From: Aurantimonas aggregata
GTDB taxonomy: Bacteria > Pseudomonadota > Alphaproteobacteria > Rhizobiales > Rhizobiaceae
Direction: 5' to 3'
NCBI RefSeq assembly: GCF_010500835.1
Contig: NZ_JAAAMJ010000007.1
Coordinates: 62,001-126,000 of the forward strand
Length of the DNA: 64,000 nucleotides
The notes beneath the pieces are model-generated. The model was not told the origin of the DNA and did not search any database. It saw only the letters and a program-made list of their open reading frames with translations. Position numbers and translations under genes: made by a program. Each line of letters begins with the position of its first letter. Positions within the stretch are counted from its first letter, which is position 1. Positions 40,726 through 52,529 of this stretch are shown here, piece after piece.

Positions 40726-41529
40726 ATGGCCGCTATCCGCAACGTCCTGTCGATCGCCGGCTCGGACCCGTCCGGCGGGGCCGGCATCCAGGCCGACCTC
40801 AAGGCCTTCTCGGCCAACGGCGTCTACGGCATGGCGGTGGTCACCGCCCTGACGGCCCAAAACACGCGCGGCGTCAGCGGCGTAGAGCTGGTGGCGCCGG
40901 ATTTCGTGACGAAGCAGATAGACGCGATCTTTACCGACATCCGCGTCGACGCGGTGAAGATCGGCATGGTCGCGACGGCCGGTATCGCCACCGCGATCGC
41001 GGAGGCGCTGCGGCGCCACCGGCCGGCTCATGTGGTGCTCGACCCGGTGATGATCGCCAAGGGCGGCGACCGGCTGCTCGCCGAGGATGCCGTTACGGCC
41101 ATGCGCTCCGAGCTGCTGCCGCTGGCGACGATGATCACCCCCAACATTCCCGAAGCCGCGGTGCTGCTGGGCGCACCGGAAGCTGGCGACCGGGGGGAGA
41201 TGGAACACGCCGCGCAGCGCCTGACCGCGCTCGGCTGCGGTGCGACGCTGGTCAAGGGCGGGCATCTGGCGGCGAATGACAGCCCGGACGTGCTGTTTTC
41301 CGAGGGCCGAGCCACCTGGTTCGAAGGCGGGCGCGTCGAGACAACCAACACCCACGGCACCGGCTGCACGCTGTCCTCGGCGATCGCGGCGCAACTGGCG
41401 CTGACGAGCGATCCGGTCGAAGCGGTGCGGCGGGCAAAGGCCTATGTCGCGGCAGCGATCGCCGCGTCAGGCCGGCTCGACGTCGGCGCCGGCCACGGGC
41501 CGACGCATCATTTTCATGCGCATTGGTGA
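40726..41529 (+). CDS. thiD: Hydroxymethylpyrimidine/phosphomethylpyrimidine kinase
   Basis: ThiD phosphorylates HMP and HMP-P for thiamine synthesis. The 267-residue ribokinase-fold enzyme shows GSDPSGGAGIQADLKAF at the N-terminus, DPVMIAKGGDRLL, and the anion-hole segment THGTGCTLSSAIAA. The ATG at 40726, preceded by AGGGAAG, was preferred to a GTG eight codons upstream. It stands alone among thiamine genes here, isolated from the glycogen operon by the hairpin upstream. Confidence 0.95.
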   Translation: MAAIRNVLSIAGSDPSGGAGIQADLKAFSANGVYGMAVVTALTAQNTRGVSGVELVAPDFVTKQIDAIFTDIRVDAVKIGMVATAGIATAIAEALRRHRPAHVVLDPVMIAKGGDRLLAEDAVTAMRSELLPLATMITPNIPEAAVLLGAPEAGDRGEMEHAAQRLTALGCGATLVKGGHLAANDSPDVLFSEGRATWFEGGRVETTNTHGTGCTLSSAIAAQLALTSDPVEAVRRAKAYVAAAIAASGRLDVGAGHGPTHHFHAHW

Positions 41530-41567
41530 GCTGAGGACGATCCTGACGTCGCCAGGGCGAGGCGCGA

Positions 41568-42449
41568 TCATGCCTCGGTGATCGGCACCATGTCGACGGA
41601 GTGTCGGGTGCGCTGGCGACCGGTGGTGACGAACGTCCCGGCGACCGGCGCGACGTCGGCATAGTCGCGTCCCACCGCGACGACGACGTGGTCGTCGCCG
41701 GCGACGATGCCGTTGGTCGGATCGAAGCCGACCCAGCCGAGCGCGTCGCCGAGCCACGCCTCGACCCAGGCATGCATGGCGTCGGCGCCTTCCAGCCGTG
41801 GCCGCCCGGGCGGCGGGTCGGTGCGCAGGAAGCCGCTGACATAGGCGGCCGGGATGCGATGCGCCCGCAGGGCGGCGATCATGACATGGGCGAAGTCCTG
41901 GCAGACGCCGCTGCGCTGCGCGAACGCCGCCGCGACGCTGGTGCGGACGTCGGTCGAGCCGGGCAGGTAGGCGAAGTCCGCCTTGATCTGCCGGGTGAGC
42001 GCGAGGATCGCCGGCCCCGCCGAGCCCGGTCCGGCCAGCGTCGGTTCGGCGTAGTCCGTCACGGCGCGCAGCGGCGCGACGATCCGGCTGGTGCCGAGGA
42101 AATGCATCGGCGCTTCGCCGCCGCTGTCGCGGTGGAGGAACGCGGTTTCGGCGAGTTCGGCGAGCGGCGGCGCCCGGTCCAGGTCCACCGCGGGGCGATC
42201 GACGCGGACCCTTGCCCGCATCTCCACCGACAGGCTGCGGTGCGGGCGGTGAAACACCACCGCGTCGACGGCATTGCCGAAGAAGTCGCGCTCCTCGACG
42301 GCCTCGTCGGGCAGTGGCGCCAGCGTCAGCGTCATGTCGGTGACGGTCTGCTGGCGGTCGCTGCGGGGACGCACGCGCAGGCTGTGGCGGGCATCGGTGA
42401 CCGCGGAACGATAGTCGTAGGCGATCTTCAGGGTCAGGTCATAGATCAT
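41568..42449 (-). CDS. Transglutaminase-like cysteine protease family protein
   Basis: The 293-residue protein has an N-terminal Bact_transglu_N beta domain (about 1-80) and a transglutaminase core with the triad Cys183 (GVCQDFAH), His226 (DAMHAWVEAW) and Asp243 (FDPTNG). No signal peptide is seen, so it is probably cytoplasmic. Such proteins act on peptide bonds or amide links, as proteases or cross-linkers. The start overlaps the stop of the ATP-grasp/alpha-E gene by four bases, tying the two functionally. The substrate is unknown. Confidence 0.92.
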   Translation of the reverse strand: MIYDLTLKIAYDYRSAVTDARHSLRVRPRSDRQQTVTDMTLTLAPLPDEAVEERDFFGNAVDAVVFHRPHRSLSVEMRARVRVDRPAVDLDRAPPLAELAETAFLHRDSGGEAPMHFLGTSRIVAPLRAVTDYAEPTLAGPGSAGPAILALTRQIKADFAYLPGSTDVRTSVAAAFAQRSGVCQDFAHVMIAALRAHRIPAAYVSGFLRTDPPPGRPRLEGADAMHAWVEAWLGDALGWVGFDPTNGIVAGDDHVVVAVGRDYADVAPVAGTFVTTGRQRTRHSVDMVPITEA

Positions 42450-44830
42450 TCCGGCGCCGCCCGATCCGGCCGCGCACCGGGGCTCGACAACAGATAGCGC
42501 TCTGTCAAAAGGTCGGAGACCAGGCCGAGATCGGCTTCCACCCGGTCGAGAAAGACGGTGTCGACTTCCGTGGCATCGGCGGTCTGCAGCCGGACCTTCA
42601 GCCGCGCGATGCGGCGGGATAAGGTGTCCGGCGTCTCGGCAGCATGCATGCCCGGCAGTTCCGCCAGTCGGTCGCCGAGGCTGTTGACCTGGAAGGCCAC
42701 AGAGCGCGGGTTGAGCGGGTCGAGCACGGCGAGGTCGACGACCGTCTCGCGCGACAGGTCGACGGAGTAGCGGCGGCGATAGGTGACGCGGCTGTCGGTG
42801 AATTCCAGCAGACCCTCGAGCGCGCCTTCCGGCGCGTCGCCGGCGAGCAGCACCGTGGCGACATGCGCCGTCATGCGGCCGCGCTCGATGCGGCGCCCGC
42901 ATTGCATGAAGCGCCAGCCGGCGAACTGGTACATGTTCTCGCGCACCAGGCCGGTGAAGCCGGAGAGCCTTGTCAGGATCTGGTTGGCGAGCGCGACCGT
43001 GTCGCTACCCTCCTGGGCGTCCTGGATCAGCTCGACGAGCTCGTCCAGCGTGCGCCAGCCGTCGGGCGAGAAGCGGTCGCGGATGCGCGAGGCGGTGTCG
43101 GCGGCGCGCCGCGCCAAAGCGAGCAGCCCCTTGGCCATGGCGTCGGGCGTGACGCCGAACTCGCCGAGCAGCGTTTCCAGCCGGGCGTCGACTTCGCCCG
43201 AAGGCAGGGCCTCGCCGACCCTAGCGGCATAGATGCGGACGAGGCGGGTGGCCACCTCGCAGCGCTCGGCGTAGCGGCCGAGCCAGAACAGATTGTCGGC
43301 GGCGCGGGCCGGCAGGGCGCCCGGCACCCGGCGGACGAAGCTTCTGTCGCGCGGCAGCAGCGTGACCGGTCGCGGCGTTTCGCAGGAGCGGACCCAGACG
43401 TCGGCGGACCGCCCGCCGGCCTGCATCGACACCGCCCGCGCGTCGCGCGAATCGGCGATCCGGGCAAAGCCGCCCGGCATGACGTGCCAGCCGTCGTCGT
43501 CGCGCGACAGGAACACCCGCCAGGTCACCGGGCGCGGCTCCAGCTGACCGTCGACGAACACCGGGGCGGTGGACAGGGCGGCGTGCTCCTCGGCGACGAG
43601 GCCGATGCCGCCGGAGGCCAGCGTGTCGGCCCAGTCGAGGGCGGCGGCCTCCATCGCCGCCTGCGTCGCGGCGGCCGGGGGGAAGGCCGGCGCCAGCTGC
43701 AAGCGATGACGGTTCGCCTCGACGAAGCGGCGCTCGGCCTTCTGTCCGCACCACCAGGTGGCAATCGTCGGCAGCGCCAGCTCCGTGCCGATCAGCGCTC
43801 GGGCGAGCGGCTTCTGGAACGCCATCAGCGCGCGGCTTTCGAGGATCCCCGACCCGGGCGCGTTGATAACGGCCAGCGCACCGGAGCGGATGGCGCGCAA
43901 CAGGCCGGGCGTGCCGATGCGCGAGCCGCCGAACAATTCGAGCGGATCGCAGAACTCGGCGTCGAGGCGCCGCCAGAGCACCTTGATCGGCTGGAAGCCG
44001 TCGACGGTCCGCACGTCTGCGCGGTCGCGATGCACGACGAGGTCGCCGCCCTCGAGCAGCAGCAGGCCGAGATAGCGCGCCAGATAGGCATGCTCGAAAT
44101 AGGTCTCGTTGTGTGGGCCAGGGGTCAGCAGGCCGATGCTCGACATGTCGCCGCCGGCAAGGCCGTGCAGCATCTCGCGGAAGCGCTGGAAGAAGGCGGC
44201 CAGCCGCTCGACGTTCATCTGCCGGGCGAGGTCCGGAAACGCCTTCGACGTCGCCACCCGGTTCTCCAGCGCGAAGCCGGCGCCCGACGGCGCCTGGGTG
44301 CGATCGCCAAGCACCCACCAGCGCCCGTCCGGGCCTCGTCCGAGATCGACGGCGATGAAGCGGATCAGCGGCTGGCCCGACAGACCCTGGCCGGCGAGCG
44401 GGCGCAGGAACTCCGGGTTGCTGCCGAGGATCGCGCCCGGCAACACGCCGTCGCGGACAAGCTTCCGCTCGCCATAGATGTCGGCGAGCAGGCGTTCGAG
44501 AAACGCGGCGCGCTGCACGAGCCCTTTTTCGAGGCCCGCCCATTCGGCCGGATCGACGACCAGCGGCGGCTGCGACAGCGGCCACTCGCGCTCCTCCTCG
44601 TCGGCATCGCCCGGCCGGTAGATCCGATGATGGACGCCGGCCTCGCTCAGATACTGGCTGGCGCTGCGAAACCGCGACTCGCGCTCGGCCTCCGGCATGG
44701 CGATCAGCGCATCCACCAGCGGCCCGTAGTGCGGTCGGACGGTGCCGTCCGCCGCCAGCATCTCGTCGCGGCCGGTGCCGACGAGCGAGGCGTAACGCGA
44801 GAGCGGAGACCTAGACACGGTTTCTTGCAT
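42446..44830 (-). CDS. Circularly permuted ATP-grasp / alpha-E fusion protein
   Basis: The 794-residue protein fuses a circularly permuted type-2 ATP-grasp domain (about 1-490; VLPGAILGSNPEFLRP, GPDGRWWVLGDRTQAPSG, GLLTPGPHNETYFEH, VINAPGSGI) with an alpha-E domain (about 505-785; RAADNLFWLGRYAER, QFAGWRFMQCGRRIER). In many genomes these are separate genes. Families of this type are predicted from comparative genomics to form peptide bonds in a peptide-synthesis system together with transglutaminases. The reaction has not been shown for this arrangement. It is co-transcribed with the transglutaminase gene downstream. Confidence 0.9.
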   Translation of the reverse strand: MQETVSRSPLSRYASLVGTGRDEMLAADGTVRPHYGPLVDALIAMPEAERESRFRSASQYLSEAGVHHRIYRPGDADEEEREWPLSQPPLVVDPAEWAGLEKGLVQRAAFLERLLADIYGERKLVRDGVLPGAILGSNPEFLRPLAGQGLSGQPLIRFIAVDLGRGPDGRWWVLGDRTQAPSGAGFALENRVATSKAFPDLARQMNVERLAAFFQRFREMLHGLAGGDMSSIGLLTPGPHNETYFEHAYLARYLGLLLLEGGDLVVHRDRADVRTVDGFQPIKVLWRRLDAEFCDPLELFGGSRIGTPGLLRAIRSGALAVINAPGSGILESRALMAFQKPLARALIGTELALPTIATWWCGQKAERRFVEANRHRLQLAPAFPPAAATQAAMEAAALDWADTLASGGIGLVAEEHAALSTAPVFVDGQLEPRPVTWRVFLSRDDDGWHVMPGGFARIADSRDARAVSMQAGGRSADVWVRSCETPRPVTLLPRDRSFVRRVPGALPARAADNLFWLGRYAERCEVATRLVRIYAARVGEALPSGEVDARLETLLGEFGVTPDAMAKGLLALARRAADTASRIRDRFSPDGWRTLDELVELIQDAQEGSDTVALANQILTRLSGFTGLVRENMYQFAGWRFMQCGRRIERGRMTAHVATVLLAGDAPEGALEGLLEFTDSRVTYRRRYSVDLSRETVVDLAVLDPLNPRSVAFQVNSLGDRLAELPGMHAAETPDTLSRRIARLKVRLQTADATEVDTVFLDRVEADLGLVSDLLTERYLLSSPGARPDRAAPE

Positions 44831-44906
44831 GAGGGGGAATCGACCTTTCGATATCGACTGCTATAGCAGCCTTCGCTCCGCCGAACATCGCCAGAGATCG
44901 GACACT

Positions 44907-45722
44907 ATGCGCCCCCAGCTTCGGACCCTGCTCAGCTCGCGCCGGTGGGAATTCTTCATCGTCGCCGTCATCCTGATCAACGCCGTCACGCTCGGGCTCG
45001 AAACCGACCCGTGGGTGATGAGCGTCATCGGGCCGGTGCTGACCTTCCTGGACTGGCTGACGCTGGCGATCTTCGTCGTCGAGATCACGCTGCGGATCTA
45101 TGCCTTCGGCTGGCGGTTCTTCCGCGATCCATGGAGCCTGTTCGACTTCACCGTCGTGGCGATCTCGCTGCTGCCGGCGACCGGGCCGCTGACGGTGCTG
45201 CGCGCCCTGCGGATCCTCAGGGTGCTGCGGCTGATCTCGATGATCCCGTCGCTGCGGCGGGTCATCGGCGGGCTGATTGCGGCGCTGCCCGGCATGGGCT
45301 CGATCATCGTCCTGCTGCTGCTGGTCTTCTACGTCTTCGCGGTGATGGCGACCAAGCTCTATGGTGCGGCCTTCCCCGACTGGTTCGGCAGCGTCGGCGC
45401 GTCGGTCTACACGCTGTTCCAGGTCATGACGCTGGAGAGCTGGTCGATGGGTATCGTGCGGCCGGTGATGGAAGCCTATCCGCTCGCCTGGCTGTTCTTC
45501 GTGCCGTTCATCCTGTCGACCACCTACGCGGTGCTGAACCTCTTCATCGGTGTCATCGTCTCGGCGATGCAGGAGGAGCACCAGGCGGTGGACGATGCCG
45601 GCCGCGAGCAGGCGCACGACGACAACCGCATGATCCTCGCGGAGATGAAGGCGCTGCGGCGCGAGATGGCCGAGCTGAAGGCGCGTCTCGGGGATGGTGG
45701 CGCCGAGACGTCGCACCCCTGA
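44907..45722 (+). CDS. Voltage-gated cation channel (NaChBac-like ion transporter)
   Basis: The 271-residue single-repeat channel has six transmembrane helices. S4 has arginines at every third position (RALRILRVLRLI), and the pore carries selectivity filter TLESWSM at residues 175-181, the Na+-selective NaChBac form TLESW. The last 30 residues form a charged coiled coil typical of tetramer assembly. The start at 44907 gives a normal cytoplasmic N-terminus; an ATG at 44829 is in frame but overlaps the divergent ATP-grasp gene start. It interrupts the transglutaminase cluster on the opposite strand. Confidence 0.9.
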   Translation: MRPQLRTLLSSRRWEFFIVAVILINAVTLGLETDPWVMSVIGPVLTFLDWLTLAIFVVEITLRIYAFGWRFFRDPWSLFDFTVVAISLLPATGPLTVLRALRILRVLRLISMIPSLRRVIGGLIAALPGMGSIIVLLLLVFYVFAVMATKLYGAAFPDWFGSVGASVYTLFQVMTLESWSMGIVRPVMEAYPLAWLFFVPFILSTTYAVLNLFIGVIVSAMQEEHQAVDDAGREQAHDDNRMILAEMKALRREMAELKARLGDGGAETSHP

Positions 45723-45736
45723 TTGGGGGCGCGACG
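45709..45736. terminator. Hairpin between convergent channel and DUF2126 genes
   Basis: CGTCGC (45709-45714) pairs with GCGACG (45731-45736), and an inner CCCC (45716-45719) pairs with GGGG (45725-45728), with a TGATT loop that contains the channel stop. It could act as a bidirectional terminator, although no T-run follows. Confidence 0.5.
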
Positions 45737-45746
45737 TGCGGAGCCG

Positions 45747-48700
45747 TCAGCCGGCCAGGAAGGCCGGCCGGCGCAAATCCAGCGTCGTCGGAAAGGCCGG
45801 GTCCGGCACCTCGCGCACCGGCTCGTAGCTCCCCGGCGTATGGCCGATTTCCTCGAAGCGGGCGAGGCGGCGTGCCTCGGCCTCGTAGGCATTGACCGGG
45901 AAGACGTCGTAGTTGCGCCCGCCCGGATGGGCGACATGGTAGATGCAGCCGCCGAGCGAGCGCTTTGACCAGCGATCGTAGATGTCGAAGGTCAGCGGCG
46001 CGTGCACCGGGATCGTCGGGTGCAGGCCCGAGGCCGGCTGCCAGGCCTTGAAGCGCACGCCCGCGACCGCCGACTTGCCGTTGCCGGTGGCCGTCAGCGG
46101 CACCTGCCGGCCGTTGCAGGTGACGACGTGGCGGGCCGGATCGTAATCGCCGAGCTTGACCTGCAGCCGTTCGACCGAGGAGTCGACGAAGCGCACCGTG
46201 CCGCCGATCGCACCGGTCTCGCCCATCACGTGCCAGGGCTCCAGCGCCTGGCGCAGCTCCAGCGTCACGCCTTCGCGCTCGATCCTGCCGCAGAACGGGA
46301 AGCGGAACTCGGCCTGCGCCTCGAACCATTCCGGCCGCATCGGATAGCCGGAGCGTTCCAGGTCGCCGAGGATGTCGAGGAAATCCTGCCAGATGAATTC
46401 CGGCAGCATGAAGCGGTCGTGCAGCGTCGTGCCCCAGCGGGCGAACTTGCCGTCCTCGGGCTGTTTCCAGAACTTCGCGATCAGCGCCCGTACCATGAGC
46501 TGCTGGGCAAGGCTCATCCGCGCATCCGGCGGCATCTCGAAGGCGCGGAACTCGATGAGGCCGAGTCGGCCGGTCGGACCGTCCGGCGAATACAGCTTGT
46601 CGATGCAGATCTCGGCCCGGTGAGTGTTGCCGGTGACGTCGATCAGGAGGTTGCGGAACAGCCGGTCGGTCAGCCACGGCGGCACGGTCGAGGAGTCGGC
46701 CGGAATCTGCGCCATGGCGATCTCCAGCTCGTAGAGCTGGTCGTGCCGGCCCTCGTCGACGCGCGGTGCCTGGCTGGTCGGTCCGATGAACAGGCCCGAG
46801 AAAAGATAGGACAGCGACGGGTGGCGCTGCCAGTAGAGCACCAGCGACTTCAAAAGGTCCGGCCGGCGCAGGAACGGCGAATCCAGCGGCGTCGCGCCGC
46901 CGACCACGACATGGTTGCCGCCGCCGGTGCCGGCATGCTTGCCGTCGATCATGAACTTGTCGGTGCCGAGACGCGACTGGCGCGCATCCTCGTAGACGCC
47001 GGTGGTGATCGCGACGCTCTCGCGCCAGGACGACGAGGGATGGACGTTGACCTCGATGACGCCCGGATCCGGCGCGACGCGGATGACGTTGAGCCGCGGA
47101 TCCGGGGGAGGGGCGTAGCCCTCGATCTGCACCGGCAGGCCTTCGGCCTCGGCGACGTCCTCGACCGCGGCCAGCAGCTCCAGATAGGCCTCGGCCGATT
47201 CCAGCGGCGGCATGAACACGCAGAGCTTGCCGTCGCGCGGTTCGATGGCGATGGCGGTGCGCACGAAACCGGCGATCTCGGCCGGGCCGGTCGCGCCCGT
47301 GCCGGCGGCCGAGGGAGATCCACTTGTCGAAGCCTGCTGGGCCACGCCGTCGCCGAGCGACTGGCTCATGCCGTCCAGTTCCTGCTGCCCACGCGCCGCC
47401 GACTGCATCTCGGTGCGGCCATACTGGGTGCGCTGCTCCGGCGGCAGCGGCGGGAAGGGCTGCGTCGGGTCGGCGGGGTGATGATACGGGTAGTCGCCGG
47501 GTTCGAGATGCGGCAGCGAGGCCAGCGGCAGCCGGTAGCCAAGGGCCGAATCGCCGGGCATCAGGAAGAGATGGCCGCGGCGCGACTTCCAGCGCTCCGA
47601 CAGCCAGCGGACCTTGCCGGCGCGCGCCTGCCAGGCCTGCACCGGCAGGACGTAGCCGGCCGGCTGCGACAGGCCGCGGCTGAACACCGTGGCGAGGCGG
47701 GCACGTTCCTCGCGGTCCTCGAGCTTGGAATCGGTCGGATCGACGTTCTCCGGCAGCTGCGCCTCGCGGGCGAGCCAGTAGGCGGAATCCTCGAAGGCCG
47801 GCTGGGCATTCTCGGGATCGACGCCGAGCGTTTCGGCCACCTTGACGGCCATCTTCTCGGCCTCGGCGATACCGACGGGCTCGGCCGCCGTCTCGCGCGC
47901 CACGAGATCGGCATTGCGCCAGATCGGCACGCCGTCCTTTCGCCAGTACAGCGAGAAGGTCCATCGCGGCAGGGTCTCGCCGGGATACCACTTGCCCTGG
48001 CCGTGATGCAGGAAGCCGCCGGGCGCGAAGCGCTCGCGCAGCCGGCGGATCAGATCGTCGGCGAGGCCGCGCTTCATCGGCCCGGTGGCATCGGCGTTCC
48101 ACTCGGGCGACTCGAACTCGTCGATCGACACGAAGGTCGGCTCGCCGCCCATGGTCAGCCGCACATCGCCGGCCCGCAGTTCGGCGTCGACCGTCTCGCC
48201 GAGCGCGTCGAGCGCCTCCCAGCTCTCGTCCGAAAAGGGATAGGAGACGCGCGGCCGCTCGGCGATGCGCTGGACCGTCATCTCGAACTCGAACTCGACC
48301 CCGGCGGGATCGACGGCGCCGGTGATCGGCGCGGCGGAGCGATAATGCGGCGTCGCGGCCAGCGGCACGTGGCTTTCGCCGGTCAGGAGGCCGGAGGTCG
48401 GGTCGAGCCCGATCCAGCCGGCGCCGGGCAGATAGACCTCGGCCCAGGCGTGCAGGTCGGTGAAGTCGACGGTCGTGCCGGCCGGGCCTTCCAGCGACAC
48501 GCGGTCGGGCTTCAGCTGGATCAGATAGCCGGAGACGAAACGAGCGGCGAAGCCGAGATGCCGCATGACCTGGACCAGCAGCCAGGAGGAGTCGCGGCAG
48601 GAGCCGGAGCCGATGGCCAGCGTCTCGTCCGGCGTCTGCACGCCGGGCTCCATGCGCACCAGATAGTTGACCCGCTGCTCGATCACGCGGTTCAGCCCGA

Positions 48701-49136
48701 CGAGGAAGTCCACCGTGTGGGTTTCGCTGCGGTCGAGCTCGTCCAGGAAACGCTGCAGCTCAGGTCCGGCCGGCTCGGCGCCGAGATAGGCCGTCAAATC
48801 GGTGCGCAGCGGCTCATCGTAGGTGAAGGGCCAGGCCTCCGCGGCTTCCTCGACGAAGAAGTCGAAGGGATTGTAGACCGTCATGTCGGCGACCATGTCG
48901 ACCTCGATCCGGAACTCTGTCGCCGGTTCTGGGAAGACGAAGCGGGCGAGGTAGTTGCCGAACGGGTCCTGCTGCCAGTTGACGAAGTGCCCCTCGGGCA
49001 GGACCTTCAGCGAGTAGGACGGCACCTTGGTGCGCGAATGCGGCGCAGGCCTCAGCCGGATGACCTGCGGGCCGAGCCGGACGGGCCGGTCGTAGCGGTA
49101 ATGGGTGACGTGGTGCAGGGCAGCAAGAATCGACAT
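45747..49136 (-). CDS. Large transglutaminase-DUF2126 protein
   Basis: The 1129-residue protein starts with a Bact_transglu_N domain, then a transglutaminase core with Cys180 ([10 protein letters not shown]), His229 (LHAWAEVY) and Asp245 ([12 protein letters not shown]). Residues from about 300 on are the long DUF2126 region, including [42 protein letters not shown] and the C-terminal [22 protein letters not shown]2126 contains an amidoligase-like part in published family analyses. No signal peptide. It belongs with the ATP-grasp/alpha-E and transglutaminase genes downstream on the same strand, separated from them only by the opposite-strand channel gene. Confidence 0.92.
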   Translation of the reverse strand: MSILAALHHVTHYRYDRPVRLGPQVIRLRPAPHSRTKVPSYSLKVLPEGHFVNWQQDPFGNYLARFVFPEPATEFRIEVDMVADMTVYNPFDFFVEEAAEAWPFTYDEPLRTDLTAYLGAEPAGPELQRFLDELDRSETHTVDFLVGLNRVIEQRVNYLVRMEPGVQTPDETLAIGSGSCRDSSWLLVQVMRHLGFAARFVSGYLIQLKPDRVSLEGPAGTTVDFTDLHAWAEVYLPGAGWIGLDPTSGLLTGESHVPLAATPHYRSAAPITGAVDPAGVEFEFEMTVQRIAERPRVSYPFSDESWEALDALGETVDAELRAGDVRLTMGGEPTFVSIDEFESPEWNADATGPMKRGLADDLIRRLRERFAPGGFLHHGQGKWYPGETLPRWTFSLYWRKDGVPIWRNADLVARETAAEPVGIAEAEKMAVKVAETLGVDPENAQPAFEDSAYWLAREAQLPENVDPTDSKLEDREERARLATVFSRGLSQPAGYVLPVQAWQARAGKVRWLSERWKSRRGHLFLMPGDSALGYRLPLASLPHLEPGDYPYHHPADPTQPFPPLPPEQRTQYGRTEMQSAARGQQELDGMSQSLGDGVAQQASTSGSPSAAGTGATGPAEIAGFVRTAIAIEPRDGKLCVFMPPLESAEAYLELLAAVEDVAEAEGLPVQIEGYAPPPDPRLNVIRVAPDPGVIEVNVHPSSSWRESVAITTGVYEDARQSRLGTDKFMIDGKHAGTGGGNHVVVGGATPLDSPFLRRPDLLKSLVLYWQRHPSLSYLFSGLFIGPTSQAPRVDEGRHDQLYELEIAMAQIPADSSTVPPWLTDRLFRNLLIDVTGNTHRAEICIDKLYSPDGPTGRLGLIEFRAFEMPPDARMSLAQQLMVRALIAKFWKQPEDGKFARWGTTLHDRFMLPEFIWQDFLDILGDLERSGYPMRPEWFEAQAEFRFPFCGRIEREGVTLELRQALEPWHVMGETGAIGGTVRFVDSSVERLQVKLGDYDPARHVVTCNGRQVPLTATGNGKSAVAGVRFKAWQPASGLHPTIPVHAPLTFDIYDRWSKRSLGGCIYHVAHPGGRNYDVFPVNAYEAEARRLARFEEIGHTPGSYEPVREVPDPAFPTTLDLRRPAFLAG

Positions 49137-49326
49137 CGGCGCTTTCTGATCGGCAGATCCGGCGGGACAGGCAGGGAACCATAACCGTCAGGATGCGGGC
49201 GGCAAGTCGTCGCGACCTGCGTCGCCGCGCTTGTTGCAGTGCACATGGGGCGGAACCGACCCGTCGCCAGCGCATTGTTGCGCGCAACGGCCAGATTCGA
49301 CGCGGACGACGTCGCCGAGGGGACCC

Positions 49327-50418
49327 ATGAAGCTCTTTACCTGTTCCTTCTGCTCGAACGTGCTGTATTTCGAGAATGTCGTCTGCGAGCGTTGCAACCA
49401 CGCGCTCGGCTACGAGCCCTTTTCCAACCGCATCCTTGCCCTCGATCCCGACGACGGAATCTGGCGGGCGGCCGGCAGCCATGCCGGCGGTGGGCAGTGG
49501 AAATATTGTGGCAACTACGTCCAGGGCGTCTGCAACTGGCTAATCGCCGGAGATAATCCGGACGAGCTCTGCGCCGCCTGCCGCCACAACATCACCGTGC
49601 CGGACTATTCCGACGCCACCCGCGTGGAACTCTGGCGCCGCATGGAAGTGGCGAAGCGGCGGATGATCTACACCGCGATGCGCCTGCATCTGCCGCTGGT
49701 CACCCGCGCCGAGGATCCGGAAGGCCTCGGCTTCGCCTTTCTCTCCGACGACGCGGAGCCGAGCGGCAAGGTGATGACCGGGCATGACGAAGGGCTGATC
49801 ACCATCGCGCTGGTCGAGGCGGACGATGCCCAGCGGGAGACCCGCCGAACGTCGATGGGCGAGCCCTACCGCACGCTGCTCGGGCATTTCCGCCACGAGG
49901 TCGGGCACTGGTACTGGGACCGGCTGGTCCGCGACGGTGGCGCGCTCGACGAATGCCGCGCGATCTTCGGCGACGACGAGGCCGATTACGGCGAGGCCCT
50001 GCAGGCGCATTACGCCAACGGGCCGAAACCCGACTGGCAGATGAGTTACGTCTCCTCCTATGCCGGCTCGCACGCCTGGGAGGATTTCGCCGAGACCTGG
50101 GCGCATTATTTCCACATCGTCGACACGCTGGAGGTCGGCAACAGCTGGGGCGTCGGGGTCGCTCCGCGGGTGCCCGCCAGCGATCTCCTGACCACCAGCA
50201 TCGACTTCGACGTCTTTGCCGATCACGTGCCGATCCGGCAGGTCACCGACACCTGGCTGGCTCTGTCGGCAGCGTTGAACTCGTTCAACCGGGCGATGGG
50301 ACACCACGATCTCTACCCGTTCGTCCTGTCGGATGTCGTGATCGGCAAGCTCGGCTTCATCCATGACCTCGTCCACGGGCGCATCGGCAACGCCCGCAAC
50401 AGCAGCTCCGCCGCCTGA
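49327..50418 (+). CDS. Putative zinc-binding metallopeptidase with N-terminal zinc ribbon
   Basis: The 363-residue protein opens with a rubredoxin-like zinc ribbon (CSFC near residue 6 and CERC near residue 20, with further CGNY and CAAC cysteines near 60-90). A gluzincin-type HEVGH site follows at His190-Glu191-His194 (HFRHEVGHWYWD), with a plausible third ligand in HAWEDFAETWAHYF. COG4307-type proteins with this design often neighbour transglutaminase/alpha-E genes. It is divergent from the DUF2126 gene across 190 bases and may be co-regulated with it. The substrate is unknown. Confidence 0.85.
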   Translation: MKLFTCSFCSNVLYFENVVCERCNHALGYEPFSNRILALDPDDGIWRAAGSHAGGGQWKYCGNYVQGVCNWLIAGDNPDELCAACRHNITVPDYSDATRVELWRRMEVAKRRMIYTAMRLHLPLVTRAEDPEGLGFAFLSDDAEPSGKVMTGHDEGLITIALVEADDAQRETRRTSMGEPYRTLLGHFRHEVGHWYWDRLVRDGGALDECRAIFGDDEADYGEALQAHYANGPKPDWQMSYVSSYAGSHAWEDFAETWAHYFHIVDTLEVGNSWGVGVAPRVPASDLLTTSIDFDVFADHVPIRQVTDTWLALSAALNSFNRAMGHHDLYPFVLSDVVIGKLGFIHDLVHGRIGNARNSSSAA

Positions 50419-50651
50419 CGGGCGATCCGGCGCCAACCAAATAATGGCTGGATGGTGAAATCGCGCTCCCGGAGGGTGGAACGATCACCGTCTGCTCCAC
50501 TTAGCTGCTGAGGGACGGTGATCGACGCGGGCGCTCCGGCTATCGGCTGGTGCGCGAGCGTGACTGCTTGCCGTAAAGATCAAGTCTTCTCTGTCCGACT
50601 GCCCCACAGGGCCGCGGCCGGACGGCGCAACCGAGCAGCAAGCACGTGGAT

Positions 50652-52525
<1,874 letters not shown>

Positions 52526-52529
<4 letters not shown>

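Noticed and set aside
46002-49184. 1060-residue open frame on the plus strand
   Set aside because: It is antisense to the DUF2126 gene, which has intact transglutaminase and DUF2126 motifs. The frame has the low-complexity look of a shadow.
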